Shown in pieces: positions 22,001-32,300 of a stretch of 64,000 bases of DNA. How positions within the stretch are numbered: position 1 is the first letter of the stretch; each line of letters begins with the position of its first letter. This DNA is from Cyanophora paradoxa (Eukaryota; Glaucocystophyceae; Cyanophorales; Cyanophoraceae). The stretch is from assembly GCA_004431415.1 (NCBI GenBank), contig QPMI01000103.1, forward strand, positions 247,986 to 311,985, read 5' to 3'. Made by a program: the position numbers and the translations under genes. Under the pieces are notes generated by a model, which did not search any database, was not told where the DNA came from, and saw nothing but the letters and a program-made list of their open reading frames with translations.

Positions 22001-25000
22001 GCCGGGGCCGGGGGCCGGGCCGGTCAGCGGCCTGGGGCGGCGGATCGATATCCCGCGCTGAGCTCGAGGCGCACCGGAGTCATCACAAAGACCTGCACGG
22101 GCCGGGGGAGGCGGCGAGCACGATCGCGAGGTCAGCGGGCCGGGCGTGCACGTGCCAGCCCCGTGGCGCCGGCCGGGTTGGCGGGCGGGGCCAGGCTCAC
22201 GAGGAGGGCGCAGAGCAGCATCCACGCTGTGTCGCCCGAAGCCACCGAGCAATTCCTCGATTTATGCTTGGCCTCACGTGCTTTTTCTTCGCCGAAAAGC
22301 TCGCATGAATTATATACAGATCACGAAGTATTGTTTCTCTACGTATACCTACTTCTATGACGTGATCTATTCTGCCACGCGTACGACGGCTACTGCCACT
22401 CGGCGGGCTAGTTTCTATTCTATTATTAATTCGCGACTATATTGCTGCGTGCATATATTGTGTTTGGCAGTCGCGGGGAGCACGGTTTTGCGGCGCAAAA
22501 CCGGAGAGAACCTTCCACCGTGTTGAGATCACGGTTTATCAGTTCTCTCAAGCCGAGGATACCGGCGGATGCTTCCCCAGGGGTCCACATCAAGTGCTTT
22601 TTTCTGACGAGCTACTGCGAGTCTACAATTGCTGTACCCCTCTGGGTTAGTGCCCGATTTCTTGAGGGGCATCTGGCCCAGGCCTCTCACGTGGTCGGCC
22701 GCAGCCTTCACGTGATTCGGAGGCGGGGTACAGCGACCGCTGGTAAGTACAGCGGTTTGAGACGGAGGCAGGAAATAGTTGGTGGGCCGGCGGGCTTCGC
22801 CCGCCGTGCACAAACCACACCACTCACGGACTGTCCTCGCCTCTTCAATATTAATGGAGTACAGCACAGGAAAGCAGTGCGGATCGAGCTTTGTCGGTCA
22901 TTCGACGAGCTTAACGCTTTCTCGATCTCTTAATTACGTAAGAGCCTGCTATTCTCCATGTGCAATTACAGGGCTTGAGGTCGACGTTATATGAAATTCG
23001 GATCTGGGCGTCTCCGCCGCCAGCTGCAGGCTTCTAGCCGCAGATCTAGATCCGGTAAGGCAAGCTAGTTCGACGTCGACTTGCCACTATTCCTTATTAT
23101 TCCTCTCGGGTTTGCAGTGCGATCGCTTTGGGCATCAATCGATGCCATCCTAGCGATTTCAATCGCGTCGATCGCAATCGCGGGGTTGATGCCCGCAAGC
23201 CATGTCGAATGTATCAGCCCGATTTCGATTTTTGTCTCGAGCTCTTCTCTGGTCGCGAGTCTTCCGTGGCCATATGCATTCTGCAGCCTGCGGCTTGCTT
23301 CGAATTCGCAGCTCACGGCTTATAATTGCGAAGGACTCGTGCGATTAATCCACCCGATCCAGCTCATGAATTATCTGAGCTTATAATTAAAGATCCGGAT
23401 CCGGATGCAGAGAATTACTCCGACAGCCGTGTTCAACGGCGGGGAGCTCAATCGCGAGGGCTGGACGTCGACATCGCGTGTTCGTGTATCCGGTTCGCGC
23501 CCTAGGCCTAGAGCTAGTCGGTGGCCATGGCACTACAGATTGGAGACTCCGGGTTCCGGTCTCCGTGTCGATTTTTAATTATAGGCCCGTATACGTAGGC
23601 GTTCTGCAGCGAAAGGCTGCAGGCTCCAGCTCGACTGCGAACCTCTTATGGCCAGGCTTAGGCCCCTGAGGGCTCCGAGCTCGACTGGGCATATGCATGA
23701 GCCTGGTTAAATATATATAGCCATTAATGGGCCCCGGTTCTCGAAACGTTAACTATTGCAAGTTAATTGCAATTGCAAGTCCAGCGCCGACAGCGCGACT
23801 TGTAATTTGACCCTGACATGGCAGGTCTGTCTCACGATCAGCTGCAGAGCTCGATTCTGCCAGCTGCAGTACACGTGAACGTATACTTCACTGTATACGA
23901 CGAGGTGTGGGAGGGTGGGTGCGCGAGGCGATTCCTCGCACAGATCGTAGTAAAAGATTGAAGAACAAGGCGCGCCGCCCGCGAGCGGGGCGGGCGGCGC
24001 GCCTCAGACGGACTGGCGCTCTCAGGAGCGCCTTGCGTCAGTGATGCAATCAATAGCAGGCGGTACCCGTGGCGGCGTGTCGGACGGGTACGTCTCGCGT
24101 TCATAATTAATATTTTGTTTTCTCGTGCGCGATCACGATCGCAGCCGAGCGCCGGCCGCGGCCGCGGTTACGATTCCGGGCGCGCGCCGATAGCTGAGCT
24201 TGTCGGCTGTTTTGCACTGACGGCTTGCACAAATCTTCGTCTACGCTTACGCGCATACGACGTTTTATGCTTGGCCTCACGTGCTTTTTCTTCGCCGAAA
24301 AGCTCGCATGAATTATATACAGATCACGAAGTATTGTTTCTCTACGTATACCTACTTCTATGACGTGATCTATTCTGCCACGCGTACGACGGCTACTGCC
24401 ACTCGGCGGGCTAGTTTCTATTCTATTATTAATTCGCGACTATATTGCTGCGTGCATATATTGTGTTTGGCAGTCGCGGGGAGCACGGTTTTGCGGCGCA
24501 AAACCGGAGAGAACCTTCCACCGTGCTGCGCCGGGGCCGGGGGCCGGGCCGGTCAGCGGCCTGGGGCGGCGGATCGATATCCCGCGCTGAGCTCGAGGCG
24601 CACCGGAGTCATCACAAAGACCTGCACGGGCCGGGGGAGGCGGCGAGCACGATCGCGAGGTCAGCGGGCCGGGCGTGCACGTGCCAGCCCCGTGGCGCCG
24701 GCCGGGTTGGCGGGCGGGGCCGGGCTCACGAGGAGGGCGCAGAGCAGCATCCACGCTGTGTCGCCCGAAGCCACCGAGCAATTCCTCGAGTAGAAGCCTG
24801 CCCCCGCCGGGCCCGCCCGGGCAGGGCCGTCACCCGTCAGAGGCAAGGGGCGCCGTCCGACGGTCGCGATCGCTGGGCGCGCGCGATATGCATGCGGCGC
24901 CGGCGCCGGCGCCGACGTCATGATCACCTCGCGCGCAGACGCAGGAGCCGTCCTCGTTCTTCAGGAAGCTCCCGTCCGCGCCCTTCTCCGTCCGCCCTTC

Positions 25001-25392
25001 ATGGCACTCCGCTGCGCGTGCGCCATGCATATGCTCATCCGTCATGATCAGCTCGAGCTCATGGTTTGCAAGGTTTGCAACATAGGTATCTGCGATATTT
25101 CGACCGTGCGGCAATATATTTAATAGCTATCCGGTCCGGCCCGGGGCCTCGTCGGAGGCTCGTCCGGCCGTGGTCCGGCCCGCAGCCCGCGATCGATATC
25201 GATCGACATCATGACCATGATCATCTTTAAATTTAGCTATAGCGATGGTGCCTATGCCGCGCACGTATACGCGCGCGCGTACGGATATATACTTCTAGCC
25301 TGCGATCGATCGCGAAGACAGATCTAGAGCAGCGCACCGGACACGCACAGGCCCGCGCCCAGAATCAAAGTGGCAACCAGTAACGCTCTCAT
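18613..25392 (-). CDS. Ammonium transporter (AMT/MEP/Rh superfamily) with signal peptide; gene interrupted by a 2.3-kb insertion
   Basis: AMT proteins are trimeric ammonium channels with 11 membrane helices. I place the start at ATG 25392, encoding a signal peptide (MRALLVATLILGAGLCVS). A Cys-containing segment follows (ECHEGRTEKGADGSFLKNED, then GSCVCA). Helix 1 is built from small exons: NCSVASGDTAWMLLCALL (24730-24797), VFVMTP (18 nt) and ALAFFYGG (21948-21969, 22 nt). Then come FVNSINSINTLM, ITIQWFLFGYSVTYAPDGG, ALFMTYQMMFG, ALISGAVVGRM, DIVAHWVWAAAGC and VSLIVLGACLLWFGWFGFNG. Later exons carry VANTQLSAATGLATWM, VSTPNSGFVELWAAFLIG, DTLDVFSCHGVGGVVGPL and IKKTIGLRVDPTKEIEGVD. The IQWFLFGYS and DIVAHW stretches fit the MEP/AmtB branch. 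The cytosolic tail ends PASYPATPATLKGD at 18613. The TM1 region is duplicated around the insertion. Confidence 0.9.
19062..19096. repeat. Poly-G homopolymer, 35 nt, intronic
   Basis: An uninterrupted 35-G run (poly-C on the coding strand) lies in a 3'-proximal intron of the ammonium transporter gene, between the MSLKEFVSDAVR exon and the next tail exon. It produces spurious poly-proline and poly-glycine frames. Confidence 0.9.
21999..22260 (-). repeat. Block A: 262-bp direct repeat, downstream copy of the AMT helix-1 exons
   Basis: This block matches 24528-24789 over 262 bp with a single difference noted (GGCCAGG versus GGCCGGG). It contains the VFVMTP micro-exon at 22075-22092 and most of the preceding exon. 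It lacks the acceptor and first bases of that exon, because at 22260 the sequence switches to block E. The other copy keeps the acceptor and is probably the one used. Confidence 0.92.
22261..22522. repeat. Block E: 262-bp direct repeat, left copy
   Basis: This block is the same as 24264-24525, in the same orientation, with no difference noticed by eye. It is adjacent to block A at 22260/22261. Composition is balanced and the sequence non-coding. The ends are TTTATGCTTGG and CCTTCCACCGTG, without LTR-type TG...CA termini. Confidence 0.92.
23968..24031 (+). other. Two adjacent hairpins inside the insertion
   Basis: A 13-bp perfect stem (AGGCGCGCCGCCC paired with its complement, 11-nt loop) spans 23968-24004. 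A second short stem follows (GGCGCTC, loop TCAG, GAGCGCC) near 24014-24031. A structured RNA or a protein-binding hairpin is possible; no known RNA family was recognised. Confidence 0.6.
24264..24525. repeat. Block E': right copy of the 262-bp repeat
   Basis: This is the direct copy of 22261-22522, separated from block A' by two bases. Here E precedes A, the reverse of the order in the left pair. Confidence 0.92.
24528..24789 (-). repeat. Block A': upstream copy of the AMT helix-1 exons
   Basis: This is the copy of 21999-22260 that stays joined to the upstream part of the gene. Here the NCSVASGDTAW exon (24730-24797) has its proper acceptor, and the VFVMTP micro-exon is at 24604-24621. The next exon (ALAFFYGG) exists only beyond the insertion, so a transcript from A' must splice across about 2.6 kb. 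Confidence 0.92.
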
Positions 25393-26764
25393 TCTGCAGC
25401 TGCTTCGAATTCGAATTCGAGTTCCCCTTACGATGTCTCGTACGCGTGCGAATATATACGCCGGCGACGCTGTGGAGGCCGCTGTGGAGCGTACGTACGT
25501 ATACGTACAGGAGAAAGCTCGAGCTGTACTGCGGTACAAGCAGGGGGGGCTCCGCCCCCCCCGCACCCCCCCCGCTTGCTAGCTGGCCAATCGGAATTGC
25601 TGGGTTTAATTGACCAATCACCAAGTCGCCCGAGTTTTAGACTGTAGCTTTTTGACTGGACTCGCCGTAGTAAGCGATTTCAACTCAACTGGGTATACTG
25701 GTACTTGAGCAAGTGTTCAAACTTGTATATATATCACCATGACCGGGTACACGAAAGCCCAATACTATGCAAGCTGGCAAAGCAGTGTTTTTTTCGACTG
25801 AATCTATCACTCAGACAATTACACCATTGGTGGGCAGTTTTGCTGGCAGGATTTTCCTTTTTTTTGCCTCTTCAAGCTCGCAGCTGCCGTAGTTCGGATG
25901 ATCCCAAATGTGTTCAGAACTTACCAGTGGCAGCCTCCGGCTTCCGAGTTTGAAATTCCCAGCCTGGGCCGGTAGTGAAGCGAAGAGCTAGTAATATAAA
26001 CTAGTTATACAGTTACATGAGGAGGTGCTGCCGCAGGAGGCGCCCGGACGGAACTGCCATCAGCGGAAAGGCGTGGCCGCGGACGCCGGAAAGAGGCGAG
26101 ATGGTGACGGCGAACGAAGCAATGCTGGCTATACTATGATAGGTAGCAGAACAAACTTTGTTCGCTCATTTCGAAATGATGACAAGCTCGGCAATTGCAA
26201 ATTCCAAAAACAAATTTGCAAATTCGCGATATTTCAATATCACGAATTGCAATATGTCGACGTCCCAAATTCAATATCGGCCTGCTATAAACATTCCTGC
26301 CCTTGGGGCAGTGCAGCCTCGGGTCACTGGGGTGGCGCCGGCTTGAAGGCTATAGAGCTAGCAGGCTATATAGCTAGCCGCTACAAAGCTGGCAGGCCAG
26401 CCGCACTGCGGCAGGCAGGCCTACCCTGGCGCAGCCATATAATTCTATAAACGATAGCTATTGCTGGCCAACAGGTTCGGCTCACCAAACCTTTGGAAGT
26501 TACCGGGTACATAAATTGATTGATCTTGGAAGAGCGATTGTTAAATAAGCAAACCGTTGCGATTGCGATTGATAATCAAGCATTGATAACCGGCGACAGA
26601 CAACATGACCGTGAAAAGAGAAGCCTCTTGGTCACCCACCGACCAGGTGACCCGAGGCTGACCGCCGTATACGTACCGCCGGCGGCGCCCCGGGCGGCCG
26701 GGCCGGGTACCCGGTCGGAGGTTGCAAAGTCAACCTTGCAATTTCATGCGCATATGTTGTATAA

Positions 26765-27531
26765 TTATGTATACGTTTGCACATATCCATATGTTGTCTG
26801 CGCATGCGGGGTACCTCGAGCTCCGCCGCCGTGTTCGGCGCCGGCTGTCAGTACTTTGCTCGGTAGCTCCCCCGTCGTGGCTCCTCGGGGGCCTCTTCGT
26901 CGTCGTCGTTCGCTGGGTTCCGGCTCCGGGTCAGATTTCTCGCCGGGCTTACCTTCTCCTGGCTCTGCTCCTGCAGCTGGGCCCTCAGCTCCGGGACCGG
27001 CTTCCCCGATCTCCTCCCGGACTCGTGGTCGTACCCGTCGCCGGCTTGCCAAGCCTGCGGCTCCTTCTACTCCCCCCCGGCGGTTTGCCGGGCCGGACCC
27101 TCCGGCCTTTGTTCTTGATACCGGACTGCCGCCTTTGCCTTCGTCTTCTGCTTCGCTGGTCGCGATCGTATCCCGCCGGCGGCGGCGTACTTCTTCGTCT
27201 TCTAGTTTAGTTCGGTCTGGTTCGGATTCTGATCGTAGTGTTGATGCTAGAGTTAGTTTCAATACTAGCTATAGTCCTCGTGCTCGACCTGTTGTTCGCC
27301 GTCGTTTGCAGTTCGATATCGATTGCCCGCCTCGACCCCGGCCGGCTTTAGTGATTCCTTTGACTGTCCTTTTGCCTGCTCTTGATCCGCCTGCTCCGCC
27401 TCCTGTGTCCTCCTCGACCTCGTGCCGTAGCTCTGCCCTTTCGCATCGTCCTGCTTCGCCTCCGGGATCCGCCTCCATGTCGTCTTGTTGTTCCTCTTAC
27501 TTGTCTTCTTCCTGTTATTTATCTTTCTCAA
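26765..27531 (-). pseudogene. Purine-rich ORF remnant, possibly a retroelement gag-like disordered protein
   Basis: Two overlapping minus-strand ORFs (27265-27531 and 26765-27262) are in different frames. They encode Lys/Arg/Glu/Gln-rich low-complexity protein, for example MRKINNRKKTSKRNNKTTWR and KSDPEPEPSERRRRRGPRG. Base composition is unlike the neighbouring genes: T/C-rich on the plus strand, with AT-rich codons upstream to about 27890. No zinc knuckle, protease or polymerase motif is visible. A decayed mobile-element coding region is an inference, and a simple-sequence artefact is the alternative. Confidence 0.3.
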
Positions 27532-27798
27532 TTTTGTCCCCCGCTTCTTAGTGATATCGATGTAATTCCTTCTGATATTGATGGTATCTCTAGCTCTGGC
27601 TTTTCTTCGTGTCAGTTATCCTCTGTCCCTAGATCTGCTCGATTTATCGTCTCTTCTCGCTATCGATCTGTCTCGAGCTCTGTGTCTTTCGAATTCCTTT
27701 TTTATTGTCGATTTTGGCTCTTTGTCTTATCTTTCTTCGTGCTCTTGTCTTAGTTATTTTGCTTTTTTGTCTTTCTGCCCCCTGGGCAGCCCCCGCAG

Positions 27799-27894
27799 TG
27801 CTGGTGTCGACGTCTAGAGACTGTGGCCGGTAATTCACCAAAACAAATATGCTGGTGTCTAGAGACTGTGGCCGGTAATTCACCAAAAAACAAA
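27799..27894 (+). repeat. Two tandem copies of a 45-49 nt repeat
   Basis: TGCTGGTGTC...GAGACTGTGGCCGGTAATTCACC-like blocks occur at 27799-27847 and 27850-27894. They differ mainly by a 6-nt GACGTC insertion in the first copy. They border the purine-rich ORF region and could be the edge of a decayed element. Confidence 0.8.
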
Positions 27895-29324
27895 ATGCAT
27901 ATTAAAACAATTACAGAATTTACAGTCTCCGCGGCAATTGAATCGGCAATGACTGCCAATGAGTCGACGTCGGCAATGAGTCAGTGACTCAGTGCCAATG
28001 ACTCGGCAATGAGTCGGCATGCGCGCGCGACGTTTCCTGGTTCAGAGGGCCGGGCCTGCATGCGCAGCTGGCGAGTGTTCCGAAGTTCCCAGTACCCCAC
28101 CGCGACCGGCGCGGCAGCGGCGCGCCGGCGGCGGCGCCGGCGGCGGCGCTTCCCGGGAATCAAGTGTTCCCGGCCCGCGGGCCTGGAAGATCTAGAACAC
28201 TAGTACTACATCTAACTGCCAGGGCTGCAGCCTGCAGGCCTATAGCGCCTACTAGGCTAGGCTGCAGCTGCGGCGCGGGTGATGCAGGGCAGGCTGCAGC
28301 CAGCGGGAGCCCGAACTTCGAAATAGCGCTCGGCGCCAGCGCCGCGCCGGCACAGCTGCAGGGCGCAAGCCTTGAAGAGGTCGTCGCGGCGGCGACGTGC
28401 GCGACTTAGGCGCCGCCTTGACGCGCCCGCATCATCAGCGATCTTAAGCTTGCATCATCGCCATCGATATATCGCGGCCTTCAAGCTTCTCAGCGGCTGA
28501 AAGCGCTAGCCGCTGTAGATGAGAAGGTGACAGCCAGGGACGCCAGCTGCAGCGCTAGCCCCGGTCCGGCCCATTGCGCGTGCAATTGCAACGGCGCGCG
28601 CACGGCCGCGGGCGCGCGGGCGGAGGCCTATAGAGCTCAGGCAGATTGCAATTGCAAGCTGCGGGCTGGAGCCGTTCGCAGTTCTAGCCCTATACGTGTC
28701 TAGAGCATCGCGCGCGAGCCGCCGCGCGCGGCCGCCGCCCCGGGCCGGGCCAGCGCCATTTTTCCATGGCCAGCTGCAGCTGCGACGCGTGCAGTGCATC
28801 TCGGTGACTAATACTGCTTCATCGTTTACGTCTGGGCGAGCCTGTGGCTGTGCCGTCCCACGGTCCGCTGCAGCTGGCGTACGCGTCGCGGCCGCGGGCA
28901 GGGTGGCTCCAGCGCGCGCGGTCGACCACGCATGCGCAGCTGAAGCATTCGGTGACATACAAGACCAGCGCCCAAGCTGAAAGGTTCGATCCGCTGTTTC
29001 GTCAACGATCGGTATTCATGCTTCGAAATTCTTAGCTGACCCGCTAGCGCTGCATGCGCATGCGCAGGTGACAAAAGCAATGCCGAGCGATGCGGGCGCT
29101 ACACAGGCGGTTCGAAATCCAGACCGCCCGCCGACGGCTCAGAGCAGAGAGAGCTCGGGCTCGTCCCGCAGCGGGCGCATCCTTGTGCGGCGGCCGAGTG
29201 CCGCAAACGCCCCGCTGCAGTCCGCGACCACCTCGCTCGTTGGATCGATATCCAGGAAAGTGTCACGGGTCGAGAAGCTTTTCCCGCGGGTGGGGCCTGC
29301 ATTTTCCAGAATTTTCTGAGTGAT

Positions 29325-32300
29325 GTGCTTTCGGCGTGCTCATTTGCGCCGGACGTGCAGAGCGCGAGCCGCGCGCGCCTGGAGTCGATCGCGGTCGACG
29401 GGAACGCAAGCCGCTCGCGATCGGACAGCCTCATCTCGCCGCAGATACCGTCATCGCCGGCGGCACCCCTCCCGCCGGCCCCGCCGACGCACGCCCCCTT
29501 GAGCTTGAGAGCTAGCTCGCCTCGGCCCCTAGGCCTTCGGTCGACACCGGCGACCGCGCTTGCCGCAGCGCCCGTCAGCTTCACTGGAACGGCGGCAGGG
29601 TCTGCATCGACGGCGGCCGCCGGCGCCGGCGCCGGCCCCGGGCAGCACTGCAGCTGGGCGCCGGCGCCGGCCGCCGCCCCCGCGAGCTTCGCCTGCAGCC
29701 TCGCCAGCGCCTCCTACTTCCTCTCCGACTTCCACGCCCGCCTCCTGCAGCTGCCGGCCGCGAGCGACGCCTCGCCCCTCGCCTCCCTCGCCGGGGGCGG
29801 CGGGGGTGGCGGCGGGGCCGCGCCCTTCTGGGCGGCCGCCGTCCGCCTGCACATCCGCGGCCTCTCCTCCCTCGTCGAGCGCTTCCTCAGCAAGTGCGCC
29901 CCCTCGCCGCCGCGTCTGCTCGCGCCCCCGGCCTCGGCCTTTCGGTTCGACCCGCATCGACGTCGACGTCGGCTCACGCGAGGCGGCGCCTGCCGCAGGG
30001 CGGCGATGGCGTCGTTCGCGGAGGCGCAGGAGCAGGGGCCGCGGCTCCTTGGGGCCGACCTCAACGCCTTCTTCGCCCGCATCCTCCGCTCCGCCAAGAA
30101 GCACGGCGGTCCGCCCCCGCTTCCCTCTCACTAAATATTTAGATTCGATCTGTGGCTGCCTGGGCCTCCCCGGCCCTCCCCTCCCAACTCCCGCTCGCGT
30201 CTGCAAGCTCTGACGGGATCGTGGCTGCGTCTCCTCGGCAGGGGACGTCCACCATCTATTCGGTGCGCGTGCATTCGCGGCCGTCGGTAATCTCAGTGTT
30301 GATCGATCGGTACGTACCAACTCGGGCGGCGCCGGGGCGGGCAGACAACTCGCTTGTGGTGTTCGTGCACGCGGGGGAGGAGGCGGGGCTTGCGGCGGCC
30401 GCCCGCGCGGCGCTGAGCGTCGCGGCGGAGGTGGTCGGGCAGAGCCAGCACGGGGGCCTGGCCGCTGTCGCCTCCCTGCGCGCCGCCCCCGGGTCCCTCC
30501 CCTCGCAGTACCACCAGGTGCCCCACTCCGCTCCGCTCCGTTTCGTTTCGATCTGTTCCTCGCGCCGCTCCGGGCTGAGGCGCGCCTGGGGCTCCCTGCC
30601 GCGCCCCGCTGCAGCTGGCGGCGGAGAGGATAGCGGCGGCCGACCGCCTCCAGCTCCTCGTCGACGCCTCCGTCGCCGCCGGCCGCTTCTCCTGCCTCCC
30701 CCTCTCGGGCGCCGGCCCCGAGGGTATCGATCCGGACGGGGCGGAGGGCGAGGAGCTCGAGGGGAGCGTGCTCTGCGTGTGGGGGCCGCCCCTCGCGCGC
30801 CTCGTGCGGGCCGGCGGCCTCCTCAAGCCCTGGCACATCGGCGTCGCCCCCGAGGTGCGCGTTGCCGCGCGCCCCCAGCTCAGTGTCCGCGCGCCCGTCC
30901 CGGCCCGTTCCGACGCGATCGGTGCCCGGCACGCGCGCGCGCGATCGCCGCAGGTGACCCAGCTCCTGCCGACCTTTGACGGCGACGCAGCGGCCGCGCT
31001 GCAGCTCAACTGCCGCACTCCCGATCACGTCCGCGTTCTCCGCTTCTTGTTCTCCACGCTTTCGCGCGCTCTGATCGCCCTCCTCCGGGCAGTATTCGAT
31101 CTACGACGTGAACGTGCCAGAGAAGGAGGAGAAGAGCTGGCGAGGGATTGCCACGGCGTCTCGATTCGGGGCTGATCGCGACAGCGACAGCGACGCCGAG
31201 CGAAAGCGCGAGGGCAGCTCGAGCCCGAGAGGGGGCAAGGCCTTCATGCAGCTGCAGGTGCAGGGGGATTCGCGATCGCACCGGGTCTTCCTGGTGCCCG
31301 AGAGCCTGACCGGGCGCCTGCAGAACGTCTTGCGCCGCGCCGGCGGTCTCTTCGGCTCGCTGCGGCGCTCGAGCTCGCCCGTCTCGATCGTCCCGTCTGA
31401 CTCCGAGCTCAAGCAGCAGCAGCAGCAGACGCAGGAACTTTCGGCGTCGATGCGGCCCGCGCCGGGCTCTCCCATCCCACCCGACGATTTCTTTCTGCAC
31501 TCGCTGCCCGAAGACATAAGGACCTGCCTCGAAAATCAATCCTGGTGCTTAAAGCTTCCCGCCGCGCCGCGCCGCGCCGCGCCGCCGCCCCCTCGCCGCC
31601 TGACGAGCGGCGGCAGCCCGGAGAGCGAGGTCCGCAGCGTCGTGTGCGCGTGCGTGTCGCTGGCCGCCCCCGCGGCCCCCGCCGCCGAGGCGGGCCTCCT
31701 GGGGAGCCCGCCGAGGGACGACCGCGAGAGGGTGCGCCCCGAGGCGGCCGCGCCCCGGCTCGCGATCGCGATGGCGCGCGCGCAGGAGAGGATGCGGGCG
31801 CTGCAGCGGGGCCTCCGCCTGGTGGCAGCCGCCGTCGCCGCCTCGGGCGGCGTCCCGAGGGACGCCGCCCTCGAGGGCGCCAGCCTCTCCGTGCGCCCCC
31901 GCCCCTGTCGAGCATTCCACGCCCCCCAGTCGCTCCCCTCGCTCCCCTTAGTCAACTATCTCCTTTCCGCAGATTTTCATCACGGTGCATTCACTTCGCG
32001 CGCGCCGCTCGATCGGGCGGCATCGATATCGATATCGCCAGCATCCTTTCCTTAAGCTTTGGCAATTGCAACTTTAATTGGCCGCTGCTGATCCTGAGAC
32101 TCGCGCAGTGGGGCGCGGTCGGCGTGCCCCGCCCCGAGGACGCGTTCCGGGCCGTCTCGGCGGCGTTGCGCATCCGCGCCGGCTTCCGCGACGAGGGCCT
32201 CGGCCCCGTCTCCGTCGGCGTCGCCACGGGACCGTGCGCCCGTTCGATTCGATTTGATGCACAATTGCGCGCCCGCTGTCTTGCGCGTCGGCCCCCGCGC

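Larger units (their letters stand above)
22261..24525. mobile_element. Candidate insertion of about 2.3 kb flanked by 262-bp terminal direct repeats (E-interior-E')
   Basis: Two direct copies of block E enclose 1,741 bp (22523-24263), giving an LTR-like layout inside the ammonium transporter gene. The interior has no recognisable reverse transcriptase, integrase or transposase. Its ORFs are short and it contains many small palindromes and two hairpins near 23968-24031. Outside the E copies lie 262-bp copies of host sequence (A and A'), far longer than a normal target-site duplication. A non-autonomous element, a rearranged tandem duplication or an assembly or haplotype artefact all remain possible. 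Confidence 0.4.
25393..29324. other. Long palindrome-rich intergenic region
   Basis: About 3.9 kb separate the divergent ammonium transporter and ADCY10-like genes. Apart from the purine-rich minus-strand ORFs at 26765-27531 and the repeat at 27799-27894, I see no gene. Palindrome tiling is strong at 25190-25330 (GATCGATATCGATCG, GTATAC, CGCGCG), at 26340-26400 (CTATAGAGCTAGCAGG-like words) and at 28190-28560 (CCTGCAGG, CTGCAGCTG, GGCGCC). Confidence 0.5.

Noticed and set aside
22261-24525. Standard LTR retrotransposon
   Set aside because: The terminal repeats lack TG...CA ends, no polymerase, integrase or gag motif was seen inside, and the flanking duplication is 262 bp rather than 4-6 bp.
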